Positions 6,343 to 16,489 of a stretch of 64,000 bases of DNA are shown one piece after another. Source of the DNA: Motiliproteus coralliicola (lineage in GTDB: Bacteria > Pseudomonadota > Gammaproteobacteria > Pseudomonadales > Balneatricaceae); contig NZ_QQOH01000003.1 of the NCBI RefSeq assembly GCF_003345655.1, positions 248,001 to 312,000 on the forward strand, written 5' to 3'. Position 1 is the stretch's first letter; each line of letters begins with the position of its first letter. Both the position numbers and the translations under genes were made by a program. The notes beneath the pieces were generated by a model, which was given only the letters and a program-made list of their open reading frames with translations, did no database searches and had not been told where the DNA came from.

Positions 6343-9300
6343 CTAAATCTGACACTGATCAAATAACTGTTTTAGGCGCTTATCGGAAACCGGCTTGAGT
6401 GCTCCCAATTGTTGGGCGAACAGTGATATCCGGTACTCCTCCAACATCCAACGGTATTCAATCAACGGCGCAGAGCTGATTCCCGCCTGCTGCATTCGAG
6501 TCTGCTGATTGCAGTACCCTTGCCACAGCTGCTGTAGTTGCTCGCTGTGCATCCGTTGCTGATTCAATTGCTGCTGATATTTCTGCAAGCGTATCTCAAT
6601 GGCTTTCAAATACAACGGCAGTCGAGACCACCAGCTAGCCGGTGTGGCTTTCATAAATCCCGGGTATATCAGCCCTGCTAACTGCTCACGGATATCATTT
6701 AATATGGGTGCCCACGCCAGCTGAATCGAACCTGACAGTTTTTTATTAATCGTCTGATATTGAAGCAGCAAGGTATGAAGTTGCTGTGACAGGACTTCAG
6801 CTTCCGGCACCAGATTCGCCAACTGTTGTTTGTAGAGTGCCTCAAACTGGCCAGCTTGCCGTGGCAGCACTTCAAGCGGTTGCTGACCAGTACCGGCCAA
6901 GCTCGGCTGGATAAATACCCGATCATATAGTGCATCGAAGAAATCGGCTTCGAACTGCTCTCTCCGCCCCAGCTTGCTGAACAGCAGGGCACTTCGTTGC
7001 AGCTCCGGCAGTCGCTTGGTCAATTCACGCTGTTGCCGCGACGTTCGAAGCTGTAATAGTTTCACCAGCCCCCATCGATGGGCTTCCAAGGCCTGCTGTC
7101 GACTGGCGTGCAGACTCAGGTTGAGTCCTTCTTTGGTCACTGTCAGCGCCGGAAATGCAGGAATTTTCATACCAGCCTGTTCCAGTTCGACCTGCTGCGG
7201 TAGCCCGCCAAAGTCCCATTCGGTTATACCAGTTCGCTGCCACTCCGAGTCGGCTCGCGGATCAGCCTGCTGTTCCTGCTGTTGCCCGGCAAATCGCTCG
7301 GCCAAGCTATGCCAGTCACGCCCCTGGGCCAAGGTTTTACTACGTTGATCCAACACGCGGATATTGAAACAAAAGTGCGTTTCCAGATTCTCTTCGTTCC
7401 AGTCATCAGGTCGAATCTGTACACCGCATTGGCGCTTCAACGAATGGGCAAGCGCCTCGGTCAACGAACTGTTATCAGCCGCCGCATCCTGCAGAAAGCG
7501 ATCGACCCTGTCCGGCACCGGCACACACTGCTTACGGATCGACTTGGGCAGGTTTTTGATCAAGGCGATGCACTTATCCCGCAATAATCCCGGAACCAGC
7601 CACTGTAGCCGTTGCAATGGTAGTCGTTGCAAAGCGGCAGCCGGCACGTCGACACTGACACCATCATCCTCTGCCCCCGGCGAGAAGTGGTAATGCAGCC
7701 GGAACTTGAGCCCCTCGTGTTCTAGATAGTCCGGATACTGATTTTGATTGATACCGCTGGCCGAGTGACGCATCAGCGCCTCACGGGTCATAAACAATGC
7801 TTTCGGATCCCGCTGCTCCAGCTTCTTACGCCACTGTTCGAACGAAGCACCGTTAACGACCCGATCGCCACCCTGCTTCAGCATCAGTTCCAAGTAAAAT
7901 TCGTAGAGTTGCTCCTCATCCACCAGAATATCGCGACGACGGGACTTATCCTCTAACGCGGCGACCTGGTCGAGCAGCTCACGATTATGCTTGAAGAAGG
8001 GCGCCCGGGTATGGAACTCCCCCTCTACCAGCGCCGAACGGATAAAGATCTGTCGGGCCTGTTCCGGATCGATCGCCCCAAAATGGACCCGCCGCTTGGG
8101 CACGACCACCAATCCATACAAAGTTAACCGTTCGTAGGCGATCACCTGGGCGGCTTTCTTCTCCCAATGGGGCTCGCTATAACTGCGCTTTAATAGATGC
8201 GGCGCCAGAGGTTCAATCCAAGCCGGCTCTATCTTGGCCGCCATGCGGGCAAACAGGCGACTGGTTTCCACCAACTCGGCTGCCATCAGCCATTTCGCTT
8301 TACCCTTGGCCAACACCGAGCCGGGGAACGGCATAAACTTCCGGTTCCGAGCTCCCAGGTATTCCCGATTTTCCTGTCGAAAGCCGATATGTCCTAGTAA
8401 ACCGGCCAGCAGTGAACGGTGGATCTCGGCATAACTTGCCGGTTGCTTATTCTCCGTTAATCCCAGTGATTTGCAGGCCAGATGGAGCTGCCTGTGCAGA
8501 TCGCGCCATTCGCGCATCCGCATAAACGACAGAAACTGTTTCTGGCAATACCGCCGCAACTGCCCCTGACTCAGTTCTTGACGCTGCTCTTCATAGTGAT
8601 TCCATAGATTGATGAAACCGACGAAGTCCGAATCTTTGTCCTGGTGAACCCGATGCTTCTCGTCGGCCTGCTGCTGTTTATCATGGGGTCGCTCACGTGG
8701 ATCCTGAATCGCCAGCACCGAGGCGACAATCAACAGCTCGGTCAGGCAATCGTAACGGGCCGCTTCCAGCAGCATCCGGCCGATCCGGGGGTCAACCGGC
8801 AAACGACTCAGCTGACGTCCAAGCTTGGTCAGGCGGTTATCCTGAATCGCACCCAGTTCCTCGAGCAGACGAACCCCATCGCGGATCTGGCGCGGGTCAG
8901 GAGGATCGATAAATGGGAACAGCTCCATCTTGCCCAATCCCAGCGCCTCCATCTGCAGAATGACGGCCGCGAGGTTAGTGCGCAGAATTTCAGCATCGGT
9001 AAAACTGGAACGGGATTGAAAATCTTCCTCACTATAAAGGCGGATACAGATGCCGGCCGAGATCCTCCCACAGCGCCCCTTACGCTGGTTGGCACTGGCC
9101 TGGGAGATCGGCTCAACCGGAAGGCGCTGGATCTTGGAGCGCACACTGTAACGGCTAATCCGCGCCACCCCGGCATCGATCACGTAGCGAATCCCCGGTA
9201 CCGTCAACGACGTTTCCGCCACGTTGGTGGCCAAAACCACCCGGCGCCCCCGCCCACTGGGGTTGAATATCTTGTTTTGCTCGCCCTGACTCAAGCGGGC

Positions 9301-10314
9301 ATATAAAGGAAGCACCTGAAGATCACGCAACTGACGATGGGTGACGGCCTTACGCAGTTGCTCGGCCGACTCACGGATCTCCCGCTCGCCGGGCAGAAAC
9401 ACCAGCACATCACCCAACCGATGCCCTTTACCCGCCGATTCCAGCTGTTCGATCTCTTCGACGGCAGCCTGAACCTGCTGCGGCAGGTTCAGCGCTCGGC
9501 TGTCTTCATCCCCCTGCTGCAGCTCTTTCTGCAGCTCGGGCGGTCGGTAGAGCACCTCGACCGGGTAGGTACGACCGGAGACTTCCAGCACCGGCGCATC
9601 TTCAAAGTGCTTGGAGAAGCGCTGCACATCGATCGTCGCCGAGGTGATGATCAGCTTCAGGTCCGGTCGTTGCGGCAACAGGCGCTTCAGGAAGCCGAGC
9701 AAAAAATCGATATTGAGGCTGCGCTCGTGGGCTTCGTCGATGATCAGGGTGTCGTATTTCTGCAGCAGCCGATCATGCTGGATCTCGGCCAGCAGGATAC
9801 CGTCGGTCATCAGCTTGACCCGGCTCTGTTCGCCGAGGCTATCGTCAAAGCGGACCTGATAACCGACGCTGTGACCCGGCGCCTCGCCTAGCTCTTCGGC
9901 AATTCGTGATGCTACCGCCCTGGCAGCCAGCCGACGCGGCTGGGTGTGTCCGATCAATCCGGCGGAACCACGCCCCAGCTCCAGGCAGAACTTGGGCAAC
10001 TGGGTGGTCTTACCCGAACCTGTTTCACCGGCCAGCACAATAACCTGATGATCGCGGATCAGTTCCAGAATCTGCTCACGCTTCTGGCAGATCGGCAGGC
10101 TGTCATCGTACTGGGGTCGGATCGGCTGACTACGCTGCAGCCGACGAGCTTCGGAAGCCTCTGCCAGTGTCTCGAACTTGCCCTGCAGTCGATCATAGGG
10201 TTTGCCGGCTTTGGCGTTACGTCGGATGCCTTTCAGCAACTGCTTCAGCGGTTGTTGATCCTGAAGCAGGCATTGGTCGAGTCGGGCAGAGAGGGATTTG
10301 AATGGGTCAGTCAT
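6343..10314 (-). CDS. hrpA: ATP-dependent RNA helicase HrpA (DEAH box), 1323 aa
   Basis: This is a DEAH-box RNA helicase of the HrpA family, about 1300 aa as in E. coli, implicated in mRNA processing and ribosome rescue. Motif I is GETGSGKTTQ near residue 97, followed by Ia TQPRRLAAR, motif II DEAH, motif III SATID, then VLATNVAETSLT and the QRKGRCGR motif VI. A winged-helix and HA2 region follows, then the long HrpA-specific C-terminal region (DUF3418, about residue 700 onward). The ATG at 10314 begins MTDPFKSL. The gene stands alone and diverges from the ydiJ-like gene with a gap of 166 bases. It ends in the AT-rich region with no clear terminator. Confidence 0.97.
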   Translation of the reverse strand: MTDPFKSLSARLDQCLLQDQQPLKQLLKGIRRNAKAGKPYDRLQGKFETLAEASEARRLQRSQPIRPQYDDSLPICQKREQILELIRDHQVIVLAGETGSGKTTQLPKFCLELGRGSAGLIGHTQPRRLAARAVASRIAEELGEAPGHSVGYQVRFDDSLGEQSRVKLMTDGILLAEIQHDRLLQKYDTLIIDEAHERSLNIDFLLGFLKRLLPQRPDLKLIITSATIDVQRFSKHFEDAPVLEVSGRTYPVEVLYRPPELQKELQQGDEDSRALNLPQQVQAAVEEIEQLESAGKGHRLGDVLVFLPGEREIRESAEQLRKAVTHRQLRDLQVLPLYARLSQGEQNKIFNPSGRGRRVVLATNVAETSLTVPGIRYVIDAGVARISRYSVRSKIQRLPVEPISQASANQRKGRCGRISAGICIRLYSEEDFQSRSSFTDAEILRTNLAAVILQMEALGLGKMELFPFIDPPDPRQIRDGVRLLEELGAIQDNRLTKLGRQLSRLPVDPRIGRMLLEAARYDCLTELLIVASVLAIQDPRERPHDKQQQADEKHRVHQDKDSDFVGFINLWNHYEEQRQELSQGQLRRYCQKQFLSFMRMREWRDLHRQLHLACKSLGLTENKQPASYAEIHRSLLAGLLGHIGFRQENREYLGARNRKFMPFPGSVLAKGKAKWLMAAELVETSRLFARMAAKIEPAWIEPLAPHLLKRSYSEPHWEKKAAQVIAYERLTLYGLVVVPKRRVHFGAIDPEQARQIFIRSALVEGEFHTRAPFFKHNRELLDQVAALEDKSRRRDILVDEEQLYEFYLELMLKQGGDRVVNGASFEQWRKKLEQRDPKALFMTREALMRHSASGINQNQYPDYLEHEGLKFRLHYHFSPGAEDDGVSVDVPAAALQRLPLQRLQWLVPGLLRDKCIALIKNLPKSIRKQCVPVPDRVDRFLQDAAADNSSLTEALAHSLKRQCGVQIRPDDWNEENLETHFCFNIRVLDQRSKTLAQGRDWHSLAERFAGQQQEQQADPRADSEWQRTGITEWDFGGLPQQVELEQAGMKIPAFPALTVTKEGLNLSLHASRQQALEAHRWGLVKLLQLRTSRQQRELTKRLPELQRSALLFSKLGRREQFEADFFDALYDRVFIQPSLAGTGQQPLEVLPRQAGQFEALYKQQLANLVPEAEVLSQQLHTLLLQYQTINKKLSGSIQLAWAPILNDIREQLAGLIYPGFMKATPASWWSRLPLYLKAIEIRLQKYQQQLNQQRMHSEQLQQLWQGYCNQQTRMQQAGISSAPLIEYRWMLEEYRISLFAQQLGALKPVSDKRLKQLFDQCQI

Positions 10315-10480
10315 GGGGCCGGGATTATACGCCGTTCATCTCCTATTCGGCACCTGTTGGCTCCTGTTGCCCCCTGAATAGCAGGGTATTACCGCGCTGA
10401 GACAATGAGCAATTACTGCTATAATCGCCAGCCGTTTTGCTCCAAACCCTGAAACACGACTCGCCAGCAGCCCGAACACC

Positions 10481-13400
10481 ATGATCCCAAGACTCGCCGA
10501 CGCCAATCCCGTACAGTCCCGTTACCTCAAGTTTATCGAGACCCTCAAGCAGCAGGGCTTTGCCGGTGACCTGAACCCGGATTATGCCAACCGGGTGGTG
10601 CTGGCGACCGATAACAGCATCTACCAGCTGCTGCCCCAGGGTGTGCTTTACCCGCGCAGCACTGATGACCTGGTGTTAATCACCCGGCTGGCCGATCAGC
10701 CCGAGTTCGACGATATCGTCCTCAGCCCCCGTGGTGGTGGTACAGGCACCAACGGCCAGTCGCTGACAGACGGGCTGATCGTCGATCTGTCCAAGTACAT
10801 GAACCAGATTCTGGAGATCAATGCCGACGAGCGTTGGGTGCGGGTCCAGACCGGGGTGGTCAAGGATCAGCTTAACGCCGCGCTGAAACCCTTTGGGTTG
10901 TTCTTTGCCCCGGAGCTGTCGACCAGCAACCGCGCCACCATCGGCGGCATGATCAACACCGACGCCAGCGGCCAGGGTTCGTGCCTGTACGGCAAGACCC
11001 GCGATCATGTGCTGGCACTGGAGACGGTACTGCTGGACGGCCAGCGTTGGCGCTCCGCCCCGATCGATCAAGCCGAGCTGGAACAGATCCAGCAACGCGA
11101 TGACCGGATCGGCGAACTGCACCGGTTGGCCGATACGATCCAGCGCGACAACGCCGCGCTGATCGAGCAACGCTTCCCGAAGCTGAACCGCTGCCTGACC
11201 GGTTACGACCTGGCCCACCTTCGCACCCGTGAAGGTCAGTTCGATCTGAACTCGGTGCTCTGCGGTAGCGAAGGCACCCTCGGCTTTATCACCGAAGCCA
11301 GGCTCAATGTGCTGCCGATTCCCCAATGTGCGGCGCTGATCAACCTCAAGTACGACAGCTTCAACGACGCCCTGCGCGATGCTCAGGACCTGATGAAGGC
11401 CCAGCCAACCTCGATCGAGACGATCGATTCCAAGGTCCTGAATCTGGCCATGGGCGATATCGTCTGGGATACCGTGCGGGACTACTTCCCGGCCACCGAG
11501 GGCCGCACGATTCAGGGGATCAACCTGGTCGAGTACACCGCCGACGATCCGGCCCAGCTCGAAGCCAACGTCAAACAGCTGACCGACCAACTCGATGCCG
11601 AAGCTGGTCAGGCCGGCAAGAGCTTTGGCTACACCGTGGTGTACGGCCAAACCGAGATCAACAAGATCTGGGCGATGCGCAAGAAAGCCGTGGGTTTGTT
11701 GGGTAACGCCAAGGGCAGCGCCCGGCCAATTCCGTTCGTCGAAGATACCGCCGTACCGCCGGAGAACCTGGCCGACTTTATCCTTGAGTTCCGCGCCCTG
11801 CTGGATGGTCTGGGGCTGGAATACGGCATGTTCGGCCATGTCGATGCCGGGGTGCTGCATGTGCGTCCGGCCATCGACATGAAGGATAAAGTCCAGGAAG
11901 CCCTGATCCGCGAGGTCACCGATCAGGTGGTCGAACTGACCACCAAGTACAAGGGGCTGCTCTGGGGTGAGCACGGCAAAGGGGTGCGTTCGGAATACGC
12001 CCCGGAGCTGTTCGGCCCGGAGCTGTACCGCTGTCTGCAGCAGCTTAAAGCCGCCTTTGATCCGCGCAACCAGCTCAACCCCGGCAAGATCTGCACCCCG
12101 CTCGATAGCGGCGCCGAACTGTACCGGGTCGATGGCGTCCCAACCCGGGGCCAGCAGGATCGGCAGATTCCGGTGGCGGTACGCGAGCAGTACGACAGTG
12201 CGATGAACTGCAACGGCAACGGCGCCTGCTACAACTACGACCCCAACGATGCCATGTGTCCGTCGTGGAAAGGCACCCGCCAGCGGATCCACTCGCCCAA
12301 GGGGCGCGCCTCGCTGGTGCGCGAGTGGCTGCGGCTGTTGAGCAATCACGGCAGCAACGCCCTGACCGAGAAACGCAAGTTGCAGCTGGCGCTGCCGCTG
12401 CGCGACCTGCCCGCCAAGATTCATAACAGCTGGAAGAAACGCCGGGGCGAGTACGACTACTCCCACGAGGTGTATGACGCGATGCAGGGCTGCCTGGCCT
12501 GTAAATCCTGCGTGTCGCAGTGCCCGATCAAGGTCAACGTGCCGGAGTTCCGTTCCGAGTTTTTGGCCCTGTACCACGGTCGCTACCTGCGTCCGGCCAA
12601 GGATTACATGGTCGGCACGCTGGAGTACCTGATCCCCTGGTTGGCGAAGTGGCCAACGCCCTACAACTGGGCCATGACCAACCCGACCATGGCCAAGCTG
12701 ATGCGCAACTACCTGGGCATGGTCGACAGTCCCAGCATCTGTACCCACTCGCTCAAGCAGGGCCTGGAAGCGCGGGATATCCCCTGGGCCAGTGCCGATA
12801 CGCTGCGTCACCTGTCCGAGTCTCGTCGAGCCAATTCGGTGATTCTGGTGCAGGACGCCTTTACCAGCTATTTCGAAACCCAGCTGGTACTCGACTGCGC
12901 CGAGCTGCTCAAGCGACTCGGTTTTGAGGTCTTTATTGCGCCGTTCAGCCCCAACGGCAAACCGCTGCACGTGCACGGCTTCCTGAATCAGTTCGAGCGC
13001 ACCGCCCGCGCCAGCGCTGAGCGACTACAGAAACTGGCCGAGTTCGGGGTGCCGCTGATCGGGATCGACCCGTCGATGACGTTGAGCTACCGCCAGGAAT
13101 ACGCCAAGGCGCTACCGGATATGGCGTTGCCGCAGGTTCAGCTGATTCAGGAATGGCTGGCCGGCAAGACCGAGCAGCTAAAGCCGATCGCCAGCGCCGG
13201 AAAACGGTTCCAGCTGATGGCCCACTGCACCGAGCGCACCAATGCGCCAAGCTCGGTGGCCCAGTGGCAGCAGATCTTCAAGGCGCTGGGACTAGAACTA
13301 AGCCACCAGAACCTGGGCTGCTGCGGCATGGCCGGCACCTACGGTCACGAAGCGGACAACCTGGAAACCTCACAAGCGATCTACAGCCAGAGCTGGGGAC

Positions 13401-13552
13401 CGGTAGTCGAGCAGTACAGCCCGGCGGATGCGAACGATGAGCCGGAAATCACCCTAGTCGCCACCGGCTACTCCTGCCGTAGCCAGGTTAAGCGGATGGA
13501 TCAACAGCAGATAGCGCATCCGATGCAGGCGCTGCTACAGGCAATGCGATAA
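10481..13552 (+). CDS. ydiJ: FAD and Fe-S D-2-hydroxyacid dehydrogenase, YdiJ type, 1023 aa
   Basis: This is a fused FAD/iron-sulfur dehydrogenase of the YdiJ family, about the same length as E. coli YdiJ, for which D-2-hydroxyglutarate is a reported substrate. Residues 50-270 form a PCMH-type FAD-binding domain with SPRGGGTGTNGQSL and the TIGGMINTDASGQGS stretch. The FAD-oxidase C-terminal domain follows to about residue 550. Cysteine-rich segments near residues 580-700 (GNGACYNYD, then CLACKSCVSQCP) bind 4Fe-4S clusters. The end (residues 820-1023) has the CCG-type motif GCCGMAG. The likely role is to return D-2-hydroxyglutarate to 2-oxoglutarate, passing electrons to the respiratory chain. 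It is monocistronic. Confidence 0.93.
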   Translation: MIPRLADANPVQSRYLKFIETLKQQGFAGDLNPDYANRVVLATDNSIYQLLPQGVLYPRSTDDLVLITRLADQPEFDDIVLSPRGGGTGTNGQSLTDGLIVDLSKYMNQILEINADERWVRVQTGVVKDQLNAALKPFGLFFAPELSTSNRATIGGMINTDASGQGSCLYGKTRDHVLALETVLLDGQRWRSAPIDQAELEQIQQRDDRIGELHRLADTIQRDNAALIEQRFPKLNRCLTGYDLAHLRTREGQFDLNSVLCGSEGTLGFITEARLNVLPIPQCAALINLKYDSFNDALRDAQDLMKAQPTSIETIDSKVLNLAMGDIVWDTVRDYFPATEGRTIQGINLVEYTADDPAQLEANVKQLTDQLDAEAGQAGKSFGYTVVYGQTEINKIWAMRKKAVGLLGNAKGSARPIPFVEDTAVPPENLADFILEFRALLDGLGLEYGMFGHVDAGVLHVRPAIDMKDKVQEALIREVTDQVVELTTKYKGLLWGEHGKGVRSEYAPELFGPELYRCLQQLKAAFDPRNQLNPGKICTPLDSGAELYRVDGVPTRGQQDRQIPVAVREQYDSAMNCNGNGACYNYDPNDAMCPSWKGTRQRIHSPKGRASLVREWLRLLSNHGSNALTEKRKLQLALPLRDLPAKIHNSWKKRRGEYDYSHEVYDAMQGCLACKSCVSQCPIKVNVPEFRSEFLALYHGRYLRPAKDYMVGTLEYLIPWLAKWPTPYNWAMTNPTMAKLMRNYLGMVDSPSICTHSLKQGLEARDIPWASADTLRHLSESRRANSVILVQDAFTSYFETQLVLDCAELLKRLGFEVFIAPFSPNGKPLHVHGFLNQFERTARASAERLQKLAEFGVPLIGIDPSMTLSYRQEYAKALPDMALPQVQLIQEWLAGKTEQLKPIASAGKRFQLMAHCTERTNAPSSVAQWQQIFKALGLELSHQNLGCCGMAGTYGHEADNLETSQAIYSQSWGPVVEQYSPADANDEPEITLVATGYSCRSQVKRMDQQQIAHPMQALLQAMR

Positions 13553-13582
13553 CTCGAACAGCACTAGAGATGAACGGAGGCC

Positions 13583-14434
13583 TTAACCGGCCTCCAGCTC
13601 GATTCCCCATTCTTGCCAGACCGGATCAAAGTCTCCTTTGATCGGAGGGTACTTACCCAGCCGGCTCCAGTGAAACTCGCTGCGATGGAAATCGCTGCCG
13701 ACCGACATCTTTAAACCGTGTTCACGGGCGATACGCACCAGATCGATTATCCGGTGAGGGTTCTCGCCGCCGTAACTAACCTCGATCGCGCCACCGCCAG
13801 CCGCGACAAAATCGTTCAACATCAAGCGCAGTCGACGCCAGTTCAGATCGTATTTGAGCGGGTGAGCGAGCACGGCGACACCGCCGGATTCTTTAATCCA
13901 ACCGATCACCGTTGCCAGTGAGGGCCAATGGCAGCGGATATCCCCCTCCTTGCCTGAGCCCAGATATCGGTTAAACGCCTCCACCTCGGTATCGACATAG
14001 CCCAGTTGAACCATCGCCTGAGCGAAATGGGGCCGCCCAAGTGCATCGGTAGCGCCAAATTGTCGAGCCCGCTCCAGCACTCCGGTCATGCCCCGCTGCT
14101 GAAGCGCTTGGTCGATCTGCTCCGAGCGTTTAATCCGGGCCTGCTTCTGTTGCGCCTGAGCCTGCTGCATCGACGGATGGTCCGGATCCATCCCCAATCC
14201 CACCACATGAATACCGCAATTGGCCCAAATTGAAGAGAGCTCGATGCCATTGATCAGTTCAACACCCTGCTCGGCTGCAGCCTCCCGGGCCTCACCCAGC
14301 CCAGCGCAGGTATCGTGATCCGTCAGTGCCAGATACTTTAGGCCGTTTTGGTGCGCCAGTTGAACCAGCTGCGAAGGCGAATGCCCGCCGTCAGACGCGG
14401 TGCTATGGCAATGAAGATCGATCGGAAACCACAT
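13583..14434 (-). CDS. rnm: PHP-domain phosphoesterase, RNase AM type (YciV/TrpH), 283 aa
   Basis: This metal-dependent PHP phosphatase acts on 3',5'-nucleotide bisphosphates and trims short RNA 5' ends in E. coli (YciV, RNase AM). The metal ligands are visible: DLHCHSTASDG at the N-terminus, LTDHDTCAG, NGIELSS, VLAHP and SDFHRS. The open frame extends to 14494, but I start at 14434 (MWFPIDLHCHS) because homologues begin only a few residues before DLHCHS. No strong ribosome-binding site decides it. The gene diverges from yciB-yciI; all three are neighbours in E. coli as well. Confidence 0.92.
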   Translation of the reverse strand: MWFPIDLHCHSTASDGGHSPSQLVQLAHQNGLKYLALTDHDTCAGLGEAREAAAEQGVELINGIELSSIWANCGIHVVGLGMDPDHPSMQQAQAQQKQARIKRSEQIDQALQQRGMTGVLERARQFGATDALGRPHFAQAMVQLGYVDTEVEAFNRYLGSGKEGDIRCHWPSLATVIGWIKESGGVAVLAHPLKYDLNWRRLRLMLNDFVAAGGGAIEVSYGGENPHRIIDLVRIAREHGLKMSVGSDFHRSEFHWSRLGKYPPIKGDFDPVWQEWGIELEAG

Positions 14435-14633
14435 TTGAATACCACTGAAGGGATCGGAAAAGGTAGGCGTTCTGTGTGCCAGTACCGCCAGCATACTGGT
14501 TTTTCCCCTTGATAGGGAGCCTGCCCGATAGTCGACCGATGCTGAACTCTTTATACTGTCGGACTGTCTTTATTCTGTTAGCGGCAAGCCCGATCTTGGC
14601 GCTAACCCAGATTCACTAGCGGAACCTCTATCC

Positions 14634-15209
14634 ATGAAGCTGTTGTTTGATTTCCTGCCGATCGCCATCTTCTTCGGCGTTTACAAATACACCGGCGATA
14701 TGATTATTGCCACCGCCGTGTTGATTCCTGCCACCGCCCTGCAAATGCTCTATACCTGGATCAAAACCCACAAAATCGAGAAGATGCAGCTCATCACCCT
14801 GGGTCTTGTCGTGGTGATGGGTGGCGCCACCGTATTGCTGAAAGACAAGACCTTTATCCAGTGGAAGCCGACCGTGGTCAACTGGTTGTTCGCTGTGGCC
14901 TTCCTCGGCAGCCAGTTTATCGGTGCTAAACCCCTGGTTCAGCGGATGATGGAAAGCGCGGTCGAACTCCCCAAGCTAATCTGGCTACGCCTAAACCTGG
15001 CCTGGGTTATCTTTTTCGTAGTGATGGGTGCGCTGAATTTGTTCGTCGCCTACACCATGAGCGAAGAGACCTGGGTCAACTTCAAGCTGTTCGGCATGCT
15101 GGGGTTAACACTGGTATTCATCGTCCTGCAGGGCATCTACCTGAGTAAACATATTCCGGAAAAAGCCGAAGAGAACGGCGGTTCCGAACCTGTCGAGCAA
15201 GACAAGTAA
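14634..15209 (+). CDS. yciB: Inner-membrane protein YciB (septation protein A), 191 aa
   Basis: This is a small integral membrane protein with about five hydrophobic helices, starting [21 protein letters not shown], the conserved YciB opening (FDFLPI, then YKYTGD). A conserved central segment ([16 protein letters not shown]) and a charged C-terminal tail follow. YciB family proteins are linked to cell-envelope synthesis and cell-length control, with genetic ties to ZipA and RodZ in enterobacteria. The exact activity is not established. yciI follows 41 bases downstream on the same strand, so the two probably share a transcript. Confidence 0.95.
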   Translation: MKLLFDFLPIAIFFGVYKYTGDMIIATAVLIPATALQMLYTWIKTHKIEKMQLITLGLVVVMGGATVLLKDKTFIQWKPTVVNWLFAVAFLGSQFIGAKPLVQRMMESAVELPKLIWLRLNLAWVIFFVVMGALNLFVAYTMSEETWVNFKLFGMLGLTLVFIVLQGIYLSKHIPEKAEENGGSEPVEQDK

Positions 15210-15250
15210 TCGTCATCAACAATAACAATCCCGAACTTAAGGATTCCTCC

Positions 15251-15550
15251 ATGTATTACGCCATTATCAGTGAAGATGTTGAAAACTCGCTGGAGAAGCG
15301 CCTGGCCGCCCGTCCGGATCACCTGGCCCGGCTGCAGCAGCTCAACGACGAAGGCCGCCTGCTGGTGGCCGGCCCACATCCTGCCATCGATAGCGAAGAC
15401 CCGGGCCCGGCTGGTTTTAGCGGTTCACTGGTGATCTCCGAATTTGACTCACTGGAAGCCGCTCAACAATGGGCCGATGCCGACCCCTACATTGCCGCCG
15501 GCGTCTACGCCAAGGTTGTGGTTAAACCCTACAAAAAGGTGCTGCCGTAA
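15251..15550 (+). CDS. yciI: YciI-family protein, 99 aa
   Basis: This is a small alpha-beta protein of the YciI family (ferredoxin-like dimeric barrel). It shows the opening [10 protein letters not shown], the [11 protein letters not shown] helix, the [10 protein letters not shown] turn, and [13 protein letters not shown] near the end, all typical. YciI members have a conserved His/Asp pair (here within RPDHL and DPY) and some act as hydrolases or dehalogenase-like enzymes, but the cellular substrate is unknown. The ribosome-binding site aaggat is 6-10 bases upstream. A strong terminator follows. Confidence 0.93.
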   Translation: MYYAIISEDVENSLEKRLAARPDHLARLQQLNDEGRLLVAGPHPAIDSEDPGPAGFSGSLVISEFDSLEAAQQWADADPYIAAGVYAKVVVKPYKKVLP

Positions 15551-15563
15551 CCAACAACCCAAT

Positions 15564-15592
15564 AAAAAAACGGGGCTTAAGCCCCGTTTTTT
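15564..15592. terminator. Bidirectional terminator between yciI and galU
   Basis: The perfect palindrome cggggcttaagccccg is preceded by a run of A and followed by a run of T. It can end yciI transcripts (+) and galU transcripts (-). It lies 14 bases past yciI and about 27 past galU. Confidence 0.93.
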
Positions 15593-15618
15593 GTCGCCAG
15601 ATTACTACCTAACTTCAG

Positions 15619-16458
15619 CTAATCAGGCCTTGACAGGTTCTCAAAGCAGTAGTTGGTCGCCTTGACGTATCCCGGCACGCTACCACAGTCGAACCGCAAG
15701 CCCTTGAACTTATAACCGATCACCCGGCCCTGCTCGGCCTGCTTCATCAATGCATCGGTGATCTGGATCTCTCCCCCTTTTCCGGGCGGGGTCTGACGAA
15801 TCAGCTCGAAGATATCTGGGGTCAGCAGATAGCGGCCAATAATCGCCAGGTTGCTGGGAGCCTGATCCACCGGCGGCTTCTCCACCATCGCCTCAATCCG
15901 GTAGATACCCTCCGCTTCTTCGGTCCCGGCGATCACGCCGTACTTGTTGACCTGATCCATCGGCACTTCTTCGATCGCTACGATCGAGCACTGGTAGCGC
16001 TTGTAAAGCTCAACCATCTGGGCCAACACACCATCACCCCCGGGATTAACACACAGGTCATCGGGTAGGATAACGGCAAAGGGCTCATTTCCCACCACCG
16101 GTTCGGCGCAGCCAATCGCATGTCCCAAGCCCTTGGCCTGGAGCTGTCGGATCGAACTGATGCGGCACTGCTCCATCAACCCATTGACGCCCTCGAGCAG
16201 CAGCTCTTTGCCGCTACCGGCAATCTGCTGCTCCAGCTCCACATTGCGATCGAAGTGGTTCTCGATCGCCTGCTTATGCCGCCCATTAACAAAGCAGATC
16301 TGGGTCAACCCTGCAGCGGCTGCCTCTTCAACGCCGTATTGAATCAACGGCTTATCCACCACCGGCAACATCTCTTTCGGAACCGCCTTGGTGGCCGGAA
16401 GAAAGCGTGTTCCCAATCCAGCTACCGGAAAAACACAGCAGCGAACCGTATCAGTCAT
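15619..16458 (-). CDS. galU: UTP-glucose-1-phosphate uridylyltransferase, 279 aa
   Basis: GalU makes UDP-glucose from UTP and glucose-1-phosphate. The nucleotidyltransferase signature AGLGTRFLPATKAVPKEM is at residues 14-31, PLIQYGVEEA follows, and the second half has EKPP and GRYLL, all as in GalU. The length is close to the usual 280-300. It is the last gene of pgi-ugd-galU, 31 bases after ugd, so UDP-glucose synthesis is linked to a nucleotide-sugar dehydrogenase. The role is supply of precursors for surface polysaccharide. The bidirectional terminator at 15564 ends the operon. Confidence 0.96.
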   Translation of the reverse strand: MTDTVRCCVFPVAGLGTRFLPATKAVPKEMLPVVDKPLIQYGVEEAAAAGLTQICFVNGRHKQAIENHFDRNVELEQQIAGSGKELLLEGVNGLMEQCRISSIRQLQAKGLGHAIGCAEPVVGNEPFAVILPDDLCVNPGGDGVLAQMVELYKRYQCSIVAIEEVPMDQVNKYGVIAGTEEAEGIYRIEAMVEKPPVDQAPSNLAIIGRYLLTPDIFELIRQTPPGKGGEIQITDALMKQAEQGRVIGYKFKGLRFDCGSVPGYVKATNYCFENLSRPD

Positions 16459-16489
16459 AACTTCCCCGCATCAGCTAGTAAATCAATGA

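Noticed and set aside
10676-12976. 766-residue open frame on the minus strand opposite the ydiJ-like gene
   Set aside because: It mirrors a well-supported gene with clear FAD and Fe-S motifs. The antisense translation is rich in Val, Gly and Gln, shows no domain, and has no start signal.
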